NCBI GenBank assembly: GCA_947570615.1
Contig: CANOVJ010000025.1
Location: 1 to 49,077 of the forward strand
DNA: 49,077 nucleotides
Source: an uncultured Lachnospiraceae bacterium
GTDB lineage: Bacteria > Bacillota > Clostridia > Lachnospirales > Lachnospiraceae
Reading direction: 5' to 3'
Shown piece by piece: positions 1 to 9,310 of this stretch (positions within the stretch are counted from its first letter, which is position 1; the number at the start of each line of letters is the position of its first letter). A program made the translations under genes and the position numbers. The notes below the pieces were generated by a model that saw nothing but the letters and a program-made list of their open reading frames with translations, made no database searches and was not told the origin of the DNA.

Positions 1-130
1 CGGACAGCTGCCATTAGGCAGCGTATGCTAAATTATCTTCAGCGTTTATATTTAGTTTTGCGATTTGACGCATCGCCTGCGGATAGCTTCTCCAGCTGCA
101 GAACCCCTGTCGAAACCTTTACTATCCCGT
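1..130 (-). ncRNA. ssrA: tmRNA (transfer-messenger RNA), 5' part, cut by the window edge
   Basis: Rescues stalled ribosomes together with SmpB by acting first as tRNA and then as mRNA for a degradation tag. On the minus strand the RNA opens with GGGATAGTAAAGGTTTCGAC, typical of tmRNA 5' ends. The tag frame starts at a GCA resume codon (59-61) and stops at TAA (14-16), giving AKLNINAEDNLAYAA, which ends in the usual hydrophobic AA degron. The 3' tRNA-like half lies beyond position 1. It sits just downstream of smpB, its protein partner, but has its own promoter. The exact 5' end is uncertain by a few bases. Confidence 0.93.
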
Positions 131-142
131 GTTTTCATTTTT

Positions 143-170
143 ATTATATCAAAAATCACTCAAAATGCAA
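143..170 (-). promoter_or_regulatory. sigma-A promoter of ssrA
   Basis: On the minus strand a -35 TTGCAT (165-170) and a perfect -10 TATAAT (143-148) are separated by 16 nt. They lie 13 nt upstream of the predicted tmRNA 5' end, so tmRNA can be transcribed independently of smpB. Confidence 0.7.
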
Positions 171-209
171 CCTGTGCATAAAAATTTAATGAAACTTTAA
201 TGGTATCTG

Positions 210-677
210 TCAAAGGCGCAGTCTGACCTTGAGCTCCTTCTCCGCCTCTCTGCGCTGATCCTTCCGGGCAATGTCCTGCCGCTTGTCGTAGAGCTTTTTC
301 CCTCTGGCCAGTCCGATCTCGATCTTGGCCCTGCCGTCCTTAAAGTAGACCTGAAGAGGAACGATGGTGTAGCCCTTCTCAGCGCTGTCTCCGATGAGTT
401 TGCGGATCTGGGATCTGTGCAGGAGAAGCTTTTTTACCCGCAGAGGATCCTTGTTGAAAATATTCCCTTTTTCGTAGGGGCTGACGTGCATGCCGTAGAT
501 AAAGACCTCGCCCTTTTCCACCCGGATGAAAGCCTCCTTAATACTGCACTTCCCCATGCGCAGGGACTTTACCTCCGTCCCGTGAAGCACCAGCCCGGCC
601 TCGTATTTTTCCTCTATAAAATAGTCGTGGTAGGCCTTTTTGTTGTTGGCTACCAGCTTCATATCCCCTTTTGCCAT
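210..677 (-). CDS. smpB: SsrA-binding protein SmpB
   Basis: Binds the tRNA-like domain of tmRNA and carries it into stalled ribosomes for trans-translation. The 155-residue protein has the family length. It starts [19 protein letters not shown], contains the conserved core [13 protein letters not shown], and ends in the basic tail expected to become helical in the mRNA channel ([20 protein letters not shown]). The ATG at 675-677 was chosen because GGAGG lies 9 nt upstream. A longer frame to 710 lacks a ribosome site and adds residues foreign to the family. It lies between rnr and ssrA, a conserved Firmicute order, and is very probably cotranscribed with rnr. Nothing unusual is seen. Confidence 0.97.
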   Translation of the reverse strand: MAKGDMKLVANNKKAYHDYFIEEKYEAGLVLHGTEVKSLRMGKCSIKEAFIRVEKGEVFIYGMHVSPYEKGNIFNKDPLRVKKLLLHRSQIRKLIGDSAEKGYTIVPLQVYFKDGRAKIEIGLARGKKLYDKRQDIARKDQRREAEKELKVRLRL

Positions 678-756
678 CCTGTCTGTCCTCCTGTCCGCAG
701 CGACACGCATTCAATCGTTGTCCGAATCCCGGGATTTCATATCATAAACCGGGCTT

Positions 757-2880
757 TTATTCCTCCGCCAGGATAAAGTCGATGCTTTTCCGGAAAAAGT
801 CCACCCCGTCCACTTCGATTCGGATCTTCTGGCCCAGCTTAAAGCTCCTGCCTGTATCCCTGCCGATCATCTCGCAGGTTTCCTCATTGTAATAATAGTA
901 GTCTCCCGTCAGCTCCGACACATGGACCAGCCCCTCCACCGTATTGGGCAGCTCCACGTAAAGTCCCCAGGAGGTAACCCCTGAGATGACGCCCTCGTAA
1001 ACCTGACCCAGCCTCTGCTCCATATACTGCACTTTTTTCAGCTTATCCGTTTCCCGCTCGGCCTCGTCCGCCCTGCGCTCGGTCTCGGAGGAATGCCTGG
1101 CCACCTCCGAAAGGATTTCCCGATAGTGAGCCGAACGCTCCTCCAGGAGCCGTCCCCGGAGCTGTTCTTTGATGATGCGATGGATCTGCAAATCAGGATA
1201 TCTCCTGATGGGGGAGGTAAAGTGGCAGTAATACTGGCAGGCCAGCCCGAAATGGCCGGTGCAGTCCACGCTGTAGCGCGCCTTTTTCATGCTCCGCAGA
1301 GCCATACGGCTGATCAGCGCCTCCTCCCCGGTCCCCTCGATCCGGCCAAGGAGCTTCTGAATCTCCTTGGGATGGATCTCGTTGTCACCGCTCTTCACTT
1401 TAATATGATAACCGAAATTGTTGATGAAGGTTCCCAGCTTTAAGATCTTTTCCGTGTCGGGCTTATCATGGGTCCTGTACACAAAGGGAGCCTCCAGCCA
1501 GTAAAAATGCTGGGCTACGGTCTCATTTGCAAGAAGCATGAAATCCTCGATGAGCCTTGTGGCGGCGTTTCTCTCATAGGGCTCGATGGAAAGGGGAACG
1601 CCCTTTTCATCCAGGACGATTTTGCTCTCCGGGAAGTCAAAGTCAATGGAGCCCCGCAGCTTTCTCTTTTCCCTGACGATATCGGCCAGCTCCTTCATCT
1701 GGAAAAACATGGGGACGAGCTCCTTAAACTGTGCGGCAGTCTGATCGTCTCCCTCCAGGATTCGGTTCACCTGGGTGTAGGACATGCGGCGGTTCACATT
1801 GATGACGCTCTCCACGATCTCATAGTCCACCACCTCGCCCTTTGTATTCAGAGTCATAAGGCAGCTCAGCGCCAGCCGGTCCTGCCCCATATTCAGGGAA
1901 CAGATCCCGTTGGAGAGCGCATGGGGAAGCATGGGAATCACCCGGTCCACCAGATATACGCTGGTTCCTCTTTTGAGGGCCTCCCGGTCCAGGGCCGAAT
2001 TCTCCTGCACATAGTTGGTCACATCCGCGATATGGACGCCCAGAAAATAGCGATCTCCCTCCTTCTTAAGGCTCACCGCGTCGTCCAGGTCTTTGGCGTC
2101 CTCCCCGTCTATGGTAACCATGAGCACATCCCGCAGATCCCTCCGGCCCACCCGGTCCGCGTCGCTCACATCGCGGGCAACCCGTCCGGCCTGGTTTAAG
2201 ACTTTTTCAGGGAACTCCATGGGAAGATCAAACCCTCTTACGATGGAAAGAATGTCCACTCCCGGATCGTTTGCGTGGCCCAGGATCTCCAGAATCCTGC
2301 CCTCGGGCTTATGCCTGTGATCCCCGTAATCGGTGATCTCCGCCACCACCTTATGTCCGTTCACGGCTCCTTTTGAGCGCTCCTTCGGTATGAAAATATC
2401 CACCGGGATCTTATCATTGTCCGGGATCACAAAGCCGTACGCCCCCGCATTGTCATAGGTTCCCACTACCTGCGTGATTCCATGTCCGATTATGGCGGTA
2501 ATCCTGGCCTCCTGACGCTTACCGGCGCGCGCTCCGAGAAGCTCCACCTGCACCTGATCCTGATGGAACGCGCCGTTTACCTCCTCCTGGGGGATGAAAA
2601 GATCCTGATCATTCCCCTTGATCTCCACAAAGCCAAATCCCCTGGAATTGCTGATAAAGGTTCCCACCAGCGCCGCCGGGACGTTGTCCCCCTTCATATA
2701 CTTCCCGCGTCTGGTAAGGGTCAGCTTCCCTTCCTTAACCAGTTCAGCCAGAATCTCCTGAAGCTCCTGTCTCTGAGCATCCTCCACCTGCATGAACGCG
2801 GCCAGCTCCTTCTCCTTCATGGGGACGTAGCACTCATCCTCCATCAGCTGACAGATTAATTCTTTTCTTTTTTCTCTCAT
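757..2880 (-). CDS. rnr: Ribonuclease R (3'-5' exoribonuclease)
   Basis: Processive, Mg-dependent 3'-5' exoribonuclease that degrades structured RNA and non-stop mRNA; in several bacteria it cooperates with SmpB/tmRNA. From the N-terminus there is a winged-helix/cold-shock OB region (GTFISNSRGFGFVEIKG), the RNB catalytic domain with the metal-binding Asp run (GEDAKDLDDAVSL) and the motif TSPIRRYPDLQIHR, and a C-terminal S1 domain (GVISGVTSWGLYVELPN). The start is uncertain. The furthest ATG (2940) lies inside a hairpin, with AGGAGG 15 nt upstream. The ATG at 2880 (MREKRKELICQLM) matches where family members begin, and 2904 is a third option. It lies downstream of secG and upstream of smpB. 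Confidence 0.95.
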   Translation of the reverse strand: MREKRKELICQLMEDECYVPMKEKELAAFMQVEDAQRQELQEILAELVKEGKLTLTRRGKYMKGDNVPAALVGTFISNSRGFGFVEIKGNDQDLFIPQEEVNGAFHQDQVQVELLGARAGKRQEARITAIIGHGITQVVGTYDNAGAYGFVIPDNDKIPVDIFIPKERSKGAVNGHKVVAEITDYGDHRHKPEGRILEILGHANDPGVDILSIVRGFDLPMEFPEKVLNQAGRVARDVSDADRVGRRDLRDVLMVTIDGEDAKDLDDAVSLKKEGDRYFLGVHIADVTNYVQENSALDREALKRGTSVYLVDRVIPMLPHALSNGICSLNMGQDRLALSCLMTLNTKGEVVDYEIVESVINVNRRMSYTQVNRILEGDDQTAAQFKELVPMFFQMKELADIVREKRKLRGSIDFDFPESKIVLDEKGVPLSIEPYERNAATRLIEDFMLLANETVAQHFYWLEAPFVYRTHDKPDTEKILKLGTFINNFGYHIKVKSGDNEIHPKEIQKLLGRIEGTGEEALISRMALRSMKKARYSVDCTGHFGLACQYYCHFTSPIRRYPDLQIHRIIKEQLRGRLLEERSAHYREILSEVARHSSETERRADEAERETDKLKKVQYMEQRLGQVYEGVISGVTSWGLYVELPNTVEGLVHVSELTGDYYYYNEETCEMIGRDTGRSFKLGQKIRIEVDGVDFFRKSIDFILAEE

Positions 2881-2929
2881 ATCCTGATTTCTCTCTGATT
2901 TCATTTTTCGCAGGTCGCCTTCCCGTAAA

Positions 2930-2958
2930 GGAAAAGGCATCCTTTTGCAAGAATGCCT
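2930..2958 (-). terminator. Weak intrinsic terminator or attenuator between secG and rnr
   Basis: On the minus strand AGGCAT (2953-2958) pairs with ATGCCT (2935-2940) across a 12-nt loop, followed by TTTTCC. The six-pair stem is modest, so partial read-through into rnr is likely. The hairpin occludes the furthest-upstream ATG of rnr, which supports an internal start. Confidence 0.4.
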
Positions 2959-2964
2959 CCTGTA

Positions 2965-3204
2965 CTAAAACACATTCAGATTTAAGATGACGGCCAGCGC
3001 CATAAAGCCGATTGCCAGATACTTCGTAAACTTAACCAGCTTCCCCTCCATGGAGCGTCCCTTATTCTTGCCCCAGTAGGTTTCCGCCGCGCCGCTTATG
3101 GCTCCAAGACCTGCCGACTTTCCCTCCTGCATCAGTACCAGCACCGTAAGCGCGATACACAATATGATGAAAACAACCTGAATGATAATTCTCAATACAG
3201 CCAT
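2965..3204 (-). CDS. secG: Preprotein translocase subunit SecG
   Basis: Small membrane subunit of the SecYEG channel that assists SecA-driven protein export. The 79-residue protein has two hydrophobic segments (about residues 3-21 and 61-78) around a cytoplasmic loop with the family signature VLVLMQEGKSAGLGAISG, then the conserved region ETYWGKNKGRS. Length and layout are normal for Firmicute SecG. AGGAGG (3210-3215) lies 5 nt upstream of the ATG. The gene heads the secG-rnr-smpB set, a common arrangement in Firmicutes. Confidence 0.96.
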   Translation of the reverse strand: MAVLRIIIQVVFIILCIALTVLVLMQEGKSAGLGAISGAAETYWGKNKGRSMEGKLVKFTKYLAIGFMALAVILNLNVF

Positions 3205-3250
3205 CCGTACCTCCTGCCGCCCGAAAAGGGCGATTTACACAAATATTCTT

Positions 3251-3280
3251 TCTATAACAAAAGCAAGTGTAACACATCAA
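3251..3280 (-). promoter_or_regulatory. Candidate promoter of secG
   Basis: Minus strand TTGATG (3275-3280), an 18-nt spacer and TATAGA (3251-3256). It lies about 45 nt upstream of the secG start. Matches are moderate, so this is only a candidate. The rest of 3217-3389 holds a 12-bp palindrome TTTGTTAACAAA (3299-3310) and no gene. Confidence 0.35.
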
Positions 3281-3389
3281 TCTGTATATTTCAAGGGGTT
3301 TGTTAACAAAATATGGTATGCGTGCCGCAGGGCAGGGGCCGGTACGGCTTTATGAACGGCGCGGGCCGCAGGGCTGCGCCGTCTGTATG

Positions 3390-4841
3390 TCAGGCGGCCG
3401 GAGCCGTCTGCGCCGCGCTCTGCTCCGGGGCGCCCTCCGCAGGGATTACTTCTGCGGGGATTACCTCCGTAAGGATTCCCTCCGGAGATGATGTATAGGT
3501 TTTTCCGTTCAGCTCCAGGGTCTGATTCCTGATCAGGGCGCCTGTCTCATCAAAAAAGTAAAGCTGCTTCTCAATCTCATAAAGTCCTGTCACCACATGA
3601 CCTGCGGCGTCCGCAAAGCAGGTTTTCCCCGCGGTCTCAAACCAGCCTCTCACCATCTGTCCGCTGGCCGGGTCGTAGTAGTAGCTTCCGTCCGCCGCAG
3701 CGATCATTCCGCTCATACGGATTCCCTCGGGACTGAACATGTAATTTGCCCCGTCGATCACCTGCGCGCCGGTCAGCATGAATCCCTGCGCCCGGTCAAA
3801 GAAGTAGAAGTTGCCGGACTCGTCGCTGTACCAGTCCGTCTTCATGGCCCCGTTGCCTGCCGGGTCATAAAAATACTTCTTATCCTCCAGAACCACCCAT
3901 CCGGCCGTCTTCACGCCCTCCGCCGTGAAATAGTAGTTTGCTCCGTCCACCGCGCACTGCCCTCTGGCGATGCTGCCATCCTGCGGAGATAAGTAATAGA
4001 TCCTGCCGTCCGCGTCCGTCAGCCAGCCGCTCACCAGATTTCCTGCGCCGTCCAGATAATAGCGGGTGTTATTGTAATCCACCCAGCCCTTCTGCATCTT
4101 CCAGTTCCGGTAAAAGCGCACGCTCCCGTTATGTCCGATAAAGCCCTCCGGGATGATAAGCTGGCTGTAGTCCTTGTACTGATAGTTCACATCCACTCTT
4201 CCGCCCACGCCGTTCACGCTACCATGGCTGGAATACTGCCAGAAACATACGTTATTATTGTAGTCGCAGGCGTCGTCGTACTGAGCCACCCATTTGTCCC
4301 AGCCCACATTGCTGAGCTTGCCCGTGAACATGTTTTTGTAGGAGTACACCATGGGATAGTATCCCGCCGCATCGATGGCCGTGCAGAAGGCGTTGATGAT
4401 GTCGATCAGCTCCTGACTGGAAAGGTTTTTGTGACATTTGTCCTCGATGTCGAACACAATGGGATAGTTCACCGTATAGGGCTCAATCCACTGCAATACC
4501 AGCCTGGCCTCCTCGGCCGCCTGCTCCGGGGTTACCGCATAGGAGTAGAGATATACGCCCGTGCGAAGGCCCGCCGCCTGGGCGCCCGTAATGTTGGCGG
4601 CAAACTGAGGATCCACACCGCTTTTGGTGCTCCCCACCTTGATAAAGGTAAAGTTTATCCCTGTTCCCGCTACCTGTCCCCAGTTTACCGCTCCGTTGTG
4701 TTTGGATACGTCGATCCCCCGGGCGATGGCCCCGTTCGCCGTCACCGCCTGCGCCGAAACCCCCGGCGTCATCGCCAGTACCGCCGCCGCGGTGAGCAGG
4801 GCGCAGAGCCTTCTGCCCGCCGTCTGTAATTTTCTTATCAT
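3390..4841 (-). CDS. Secreted GH25 lysozyme (muramidase) with cell-wall-binding repeats
   Basis: Predicted to hydrolyse the MurNAc-GlcNAc bond of peptidoglycan outside the cell. Residues 1-30 form a signal peptide with a likely cut after GVSA. Residues about 40-235 are the GH25 barrel: GIDVSKHNG holds the first acidic residue (Asp44), and IVFDIED holds the Asp131/Glu133 pair typical of the active site. The rest is a series of aromatic repeats of about 20 residues (GWVDYNNTRYYLDGAGNLVS, GWVVLEDKKYFYDPAGN and others), resembling choline/cell-wall-binding repeats. A short Ala/Pro-rich tail carries a duplicated EVIPA. The ribosome site is GGAAGG. It stands alone between eno and secG. It could serve in wall remodelling or in competition with other bacteria. 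Confidence 0.92.
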   Translation of the reverse strand: MIRKLQTAGRRLCALLTAAAVLAMTPGVSAQAVTANGAIARGIDVSKHNGAVNWGQVAGTGINFTFIKVGSTKSGVDPQFAANITGAQAAGLRTGVYLYSYAVTPEQAAEEARLVLQWIEPYTVNYPIVFDIEDKCHKNLSSQELIDIINAFCTAIDAAGYYPMVYSYKNMFTGKLSNVGWDKWVAQYDDACDYNNNVCFWQYSSHGSVNGVGGRVDVNYQYKDYSQLIIPEGFIGHNGSVRFYRNWKMQKGWVDYNNTRYYLDGAGNLVSGWLTDADGRIYYLSPQDGSIARGQCAVDGANYYFTAEGVKTAGWVVLEDKKYFYDPAGNGAMKTDWYSDESGNFYFFDRAQGFMLTGAQVIDGANYMFSPEGIRMSGMIAAADGSYYYDPASGQMVRGWFETAGKTCFADAAGHVVTGLYEIEKQLYFFDETGALIRNQTLELNGKTYTSSPEGILTEVIPAEVIPAEGAPEQSAAQTAPAA

Positions 4842-4868
4842 TCGCTGCTTTCCTTCCTTTTCCAGTGT

Positions 4869-4894
4869 ATTTTAAAGTGAAGTCTGTTCTTCAC
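4869..4894 (-). terminator. Possible weak terminator after eno
   Basis: On the minus strand GTGAAG (4889-4894) and CTTCAC (4877-4882) form a 6-bp stem with a 6-nt loop, followed by TTTAAAAT. It lies between the eno stop and the lysozyme start. The short stem makes this tentative. Confidence 0.35.
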
Positions 4895-4959
4895 CGGCTT
4901 TTATCTGTCCCCGCGGACAAATGGTATTTTCCCATGGCCTTCCGGTCACAGCTTTCCGC

Positions 4960-6279
4960 TCAGATCTTGTTAAAGGGCTCCTTATAGGCCGCAACCGTCC
5001 CCAACTCCTCCTCGATTCGCACAAGCCGGTTGTATTTGGCCACCCGCTCGCCCCGGCAGGGTGCGCCCGTCTTAATCTGCCCGGCGTTCACCGCCACCGC
5101 AAGATCCGCGATAAAGGTATCCTCCGTCTCTCCTGAACGATGGGAGATCACCGTCTTATAACCGTTTTTCTGTGCCGTCTCGATGGCCTCCATGGCCTCG
5201 GACACCGTGCCGATCTGATTCACCTTCACCAAAATGGCGTTCGCCACGTGAAGCTTGATTCCCGCGTCCAGCCGTTTGGTATTGGTCACAAAAAGATCGT
5301 CCCCCACAAGCTGTACCTTTTCGCCCAGCCTGTCCGTGAGAAGCTTCCAGCCGTCCCAGTCGTCCTCCGCCAGTCCGTCCTCTATGGAAAGAATCGGGTA
5401 ATCTGAGATCAGCTCCTCATAGTAAGCGATCATCTCGGCGGTATCCCGCACCACCTCGCCGCCCTTTAATGCGCTCTCCCCGGGAAAATGATACATGCCG
5501 GTTTTTTCATTGTATAATTCGCTGGATGCCGCGTCAAGTGCAATCTTGATATCCTGCCCTGGAAAATAATTACTTTTCTCCACGGCCGCCACGATTAAGT
5601 CCAGCACGGCCCTGGCGTCCGGAAGGTCCGGCGCAAAGCCCCCCTCGTCCCCGATACCGGTGGAAAGCCCCTTTTCCTCCAGAAGCTTTTTCAGGAAATG
5701 ATAGATCTCCGCACAGATGCGAAGCCCGTCGGAGAAGCTCTCCGCCTGCACAGGCATGATCATGAATTCCTGGAAATCCACCGTGTTGGCCGCATGCCGT
5801 CCGCCGTTTAAGATATTCATCATGGGAACCGGCATCAGCCTTGTGTAGGCCCCGCCCAGATACTGATAGAGAGGTATGTGAAGAGAGCAGGCCGCCGCCC
5901 TGGCCACAGCCATGGACACCGCCAGCGTGGCGTTCGCCCCCAGACTGCCCTTGTTGTCGGTTCCGTCCGTCTCCATCAGGATCCGGTCGATCTCCACCTG
6001 GTTTAACCCGTTGCGCCCCGTAACCGCATCCTTAATCTTCGTGTTGACATTGTTAACCGCCTTTTTCACCCCCAGCCCAAAATACCGTGTCTCGCCGTCC
6101 CGCAGCTCCACCGCCTCAAAACGTCCGGTACTTGCGCCGGAGGGAACCGACGCGCGCCCCGCATACCGCTCTCCCGTCATGGTATCCGTCAGGACAATCT
6201 CCGCCTCCACCGTGGGATTGCCCCTGGAGTCCAGCACCTCCCGTCCGCGGACATTCGTAATCTGCATATATCTCTTCAT
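4960..6279 (-). CDS. eno: Enolase (phosphopyruvate hydratase)
   Basis: Glycolytic enzyme that interconverts 2-phosphoglycerate and phosphoenolpyruvate; it needs Mg and acts in the cytosol. The 439-residue protein is close to the usual 430. It shows the N-terminal [17 protein letters not shown], the loop [16 protein letters not shown], the metal ligands in [15 protein letters not shown] and LVGDDLF, the catalytic-lysine segment [10 protein letters not shown] and the motif [15 protein letters not shown]. The start at 6279 has GAGGAG 7 nt upstream, whereas the ATG at 6297 has no good site. It is divergent from the PMT-like gene and is followed by a possible weak terminator. Confidence 0.97.
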   Translation of the reverse strand: MKRYMQITNVRGREVLDSRGNPTVEAEIVLTDTMTGERYAGRASVPSGASTGRFEAVELRDGETRYFGLGVKKAVNNVNTKIKDAVTGRNGLNQVEIDRILMETDGTDNKGSLGANATLAVSMAVARAAACSLHIPLYQYLGGAYTRLMPVPMMNILNGGRHAANTVDFQEFMIMPVQAESFSDGLRICAEIYHFLKKLLEEKGLSTGIGDEGGFAPDLPDARAVLDLIVAAVEKSNYFPGQDIKIALDAASSELYNEKTGMYHFPGESALKGGEVVRDTAEMIAYYEELISDYPILSIEDGLAEDDWDGWKLLTDRLGEKVQLVGDDLFVTNTKRLDAGIKLHVANAILVKVNQIGTVSEAMEAIETAQKNGYKTVISHRSGETEDTFIADLAVAVNAGQIKTGAPCRGERVAKYNRLVRIEEELGTVAAYKEPFNKI

Positions 6280-6315
6280 CTGACCACTCCTCTTCATATT
6301 TATTATTCCTGACTA

Positions 6316-6344
6316 TTGTAACCATTTCCCGAACTTGCTATACT
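6316..6344 (+). promoter_or_regulatory. Sigma-A promoter of the PMT-like gene
   Basis: TTGTAA (6316-6321), a 17-nt spacer and TATACT (6339-6344). It lies about 50 nt upstream of the glycosyltransferase start and inside the eno divergent region, so the two genes may compete for polymerase. Confidence 0.6.
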
Positions 6345-6393
6345 GAAGCGGAGAAAAATACCAGGAGGTATGATCAGAAAGGGTTTCTGTCCT

Positions 6394-8142
6394 ATGAAGC
6401 ATTTCCTTACACATTATAAAAAGGACTGTCTTTATCTGTCCGCGCTGACTTTTATTTTCGCCGTGCTGGCCTTTTTCAGGCTGGGCAATACATACGCCCC
6501 TCAGAGCTTTTATTCAGCCACGCCCGAAAACCGGGATATCGTCCTGGATTTCGGGGAGTATCTGGATATCGGCTCCGTCCAGGTCTTTCTGGGGCCCTAC
6601 AACACAAGACATTTCTCCATCTCCGCCTTTAACGAGGTCACGGGAGCCTGGGAGATCATAAACGGGGAGGCGGTGGCGGAGTCGGTCTTTGCCTGGAACC
6701 GGATCGATTTAAACTACAGTCTCAGATATCTGGGAATCGTGGCCACGGACGAGGAATGTATGCTGGGCGAAATGGCGGTGACGGGCTGTGACGGGCGCAC
6801 GCTCCTGCCCGTCAACGCGCAGGAGTATCCCGCCCTGTTCGATGAACAGGATACCTTTTCCCCTGTAAAGAGCTATATGACGGGAACCATGTTCGACGAG
6901 GTCTACCACGGCCGCACCGCCTATGAGTTTCTCCACGGGCTGCCCGCCTATGAGACCACCCATCCCCACCTGGGAAAGGAGCTGATCGCGGCGGGGATCG
7001 CGCTCTTTGGCATGACGCCCTTTGGCTGGCGGTTTATGACGGTCCTTTTCGGCATCCTGATGATCCCGGCGATGTATCTCTTTGCCAGAGCGCTCTCCGG
7101 CAAACCCTTTTTCGCGGCGGCCACAGCGGCGCTGCTTGCCTTTGACTGTATGCACTACAATCTCTCCCGGATCGCCACCATCGACATCTTTGCGGCGTTC
7201 TTTATCCTGTTGATGTACTACTTTATGTACCGGTATTTTGCGGCGGATCTCGCCCTGCGGCGTTTTGACGGGATGGCCCAGGCCCTGCCGGAAAAGGCGG
7301 GCCGGAGCGCCGCGGCCGCGGGCGAACGTGCCGGAAAGGGATTCCTGCCCGGGCCAAGCGCCCTTCCCCTCGCCCTGAGCGGGATCTCCATGGCCCTCGC
7401 CGTCGCCACCAAGTGGACCGGGGTCTATGCGGGTCTGGGCCTGGGGATCCTTTTCATCTGGTATACTCTCACCCATTTTCCCAAAAAACAGGTGTTACGT
7501 CTGTTGGGCTTCTGCTGCGTGTTCTTCATCCTGATCCCGCTGGCGGTATACACCCTGTGCTTTATTCCCGTGGTGGGATATACCCCTTATAACGGCCTGA
7601 TCGATAAGGCCATCAGGGGAACCTGGTCCATGTTCGACTATCATTCCAACCTGGTGGCGGAGCACTATTACAGCTCCCCCTTCTATGAGTGGCCCGTGAT
7701 CTGGATGCCTCTGCTGGACGCCAACGACGAGGTGGGAGGAAATCTGGTCAGCTCCATAAGCTGTATGGGCAATCCTGCCATCTGGTGGGTGGGGATCCCC
7801 TGTCAGCTCTATGTGTTCTTCCGGTGGATCTTTCGGAGGGATAAAAAGGCCGGCTTTCTGTGCATCTCCTGGCTGGCGCAGTATGTGCCCTGGATGTCCA
7901 TAAGCCGGATTACCTTTATCTATCACTATTTTCCCGCCGTTTTGTTCGTGTTCCTCATGATGGGATATACCATAGAGCGGATTTGCGGGCGGTTTTCCTG
8001 GGGGAAAAAGGCGGTATGCGTCTATCTGGCCGCGGCCATCGCCTGCTTTTTTCTCTTTTTCCCCGTGGTGTCCGGGCTTCCTGTCCCCAAAGAATACGGG
8101 CTTGGCCTGCGATGGCTGAAAGACTGGATCCTGGTGCTGTGA
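6394..8142 (+). CDS. PMT/GT39-family membrane glycosyltransferase with an inserted beta-rich domain
   Basis: GT-C fold enzyme resembling dolichyl-phosphate-mannose protein mannosyltransferases, which move a sugar from a polyprenyl-phosphate donor to an acceptor outside the membrane. After a first membrane helix comes an extracytoplasmic stretch of about 120 residues, rich in beta patterns and resembling a discoidin (F5/8C-like) fold. Then come the catalytic-type motif FDEVYHGRTAYEFL and the family motif THPHLGKELIA, followed by about ten more membrane helices. The ATG at 6394 (MKHFLTHYKK) has AAAGGG upstream; the in-frame ATG at 6370 sits only 1 nt after AGGAGG, which is too close. It has its own promoter. 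Acceptor and sugar cannot be read from sequence. Confidence 0.8.
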   Translation: MKHFLTHYKKDCLYLSALTFIFAVLAFFRLGNTYAPQSFYSATPENRDIVLDFGEYLDIGSVQVFLGPYNTRHFSISAFNEVTGAWEIINGEAVAESVFAWNRIDLNYSLRYLGIVATDEECMLGEMAVTGCDGRTLLPVNAQEYPALFDEQDTFSPVKSYMTGTMFDEVYHGRTAYEFLHGLPAYETTHPHLGKELIAAGIALFGMTPFGWRFMTVLFGILMIPAMYLFARALSGKPFFAAATAALLAFDCMHYNLSRIATIDIFAAFFILLMYYFMYRYFAADLALRRFDGMAQALPEKAGRSAAAAGERAGKGFLPGPSALPLALSGISMALAVATKWTGVYAGLGLGILFIWYTLTHFPKKQVLRLLGFCCVFFILIPLAVYTLCFIPVVGYTPYNGLIDKAIRGTWSMFDYHSNLVAEHYYSSPFYEWPVIWMPLLDANDEVGGNLVSSISCMGNPAIWWVGIPCQLYVFFRWIFRRDKKAGFLCISWLAQYVPWMSISRITFIYHYFPAVLFVFLMMGYTIERICGRFSWGKKAVCVYLAAAIACFFLFFPVVSGLPVPKEYGLGLRWLKDWILVL

Positions 8143-8149
8143 GCAATTC

Positions 8150-9310
8150 CTACATCACCTGTTTCCAGCTATAGTAGCCGATCATGTAGAGCGTCATCAG
8201 CATGGATGAGAAAACAATAACAGGCGTCTTCCATTTTTCATGCCTGGATACCCACTCTCCCCCCAGCATGAAAACCGGAAGAGCGCTCAGGGTATAGCGT
8301 CCGGCGCTCATCAGCCATGTGGAGGAGTAGGTGAGCAGGAAAAACACGACCAGATACATCAGATACATGGGACGCATTCTCCGGCGCAGGCCATATCCAA
8401 TCATGATCAGAAAGACGAAAAACAGCGCCAGCTCAGGCGCCCACATACTCATTCCCTCCGAGGTGTGCCAGCCGCCCAGGGCATAGTTTTTTACGTATGT
8501 AAATGTCTGCCATATGGGACATAAGCTGTTGTGCCAGTGATTCCTCTGATAGTACATGAACCGGAAGGGATCCCCCTCCACATGCCAGTTGATCAGCAGA
8601 TAGAGTCCAAACCCCAGAAGCATGAGGGAACAGATACAGCCGGGGAGGATGACCCTTTTCCAGAAATCCTTCCACCTTCCGGTAAGGAGCAGACGGATTC
8701 CTCTCTGAGAGTGAAAAATCTCTGCCAGCACCGCAAAGGCCAGCACAAGTCCCTGCACCTTGCAAAGGCAGGCCAGAAAGCCCAGAAGCGCCGTCTTTGG
8801 CCACTGCGCCCGTCCGAGATAATAAAAGAATGCCGCCGCCAGGAAAAAGAACAGCGATTCCGTGGCGATGGAGCCGAAAAAGAAGCCGAAGGGGAAAACG
8901 CTGATCAGAACCAGCGCATTCTGCGCCGCCCGCTCCCCGAATTCCCGCTCCGTGATCCGGTAAAAGAAAACGCATCCAGCCCCGTAACAGACCAGGGAGA
9001 TCAGGATCCCGCAGAGCCGATAATCATGGAAAAGCAGGGCCAGCGTCCGCATTATCCAGGGGTACAGGGGGTAAAACACCAGAAATATGTGCTCTCCATT
9101 CTCGATGGCCCCCATATATCCGTTTTCCGCTATGTTGATATAGTGGGCGGAATCCCATCTTTTCCATGCCTCCAGAAAATCCGAAAAATGAATCCCCCCG
9201 GGGTAATCCCCCGTCATGGCCATCACGCAGACCGAGAGGGCGTACACCGCCGCCCGGAAGGCCAGCGCCAGCAAAAAAATCCGAATTTCCTTCCTGAGCG
9301 TCTTTTTCAT
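8150..9310 (-). CDS. PIG-V-like GT-C membrane mannosyltransferase
   Basis: Multi-spanning membrane protein (386 residues, about ten hydrophobic segments) with the early extracytoplasmic motif WDSAHYINIAENGY and then FYPLYPWIMR. Together these resemble the WD...HY and FPLYP motifs of the PIG-V family (GPI mannosyltransferase II and its bacterial relatives). Family members use polyprenyl-phosphate sugars; the product here is unknown. The start overlaps the stop of the upstream GT-C gene by 4 nt (ATGA), so the two are translationally coupled. It is convergent with the PMT-like gene, only 7 nt away. Confidence 0.75.
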   Translation of the reverse strand: MKKTLRKEIRIFLLALAFRAAVYALSVCVMAMTGDYPGGIHFSDFLEAWKRWDSAHYINIAENGYMGAIENGEHIFLVFYPLYPWIMRTLALLFHDYRLCGILISLVCYGAGCVFFYRITEREFGERAAQNALVLISVFPFGFFFGSIATESLFFFLAAAFFYYLGRAQWPKTALLGFLACLCKVQGLVLAFAVLAEIFHSQRGIRLLLTGRWKDFWKRVILPGCICSLMLLGFGLYLLINWHVEGDPFRFMYYQRNHWHNSLCPIWQTFTYVKNYALGGWHTSEGMSMWAPELALFFVFLIMIGYGLRRRMRPMYLMYLVVFFLLTYSSTWLMSAGRYTLSALPVFMLGGEWVSRHEKWKTPVIVFSSMLMTLYMIGYYSWKQVM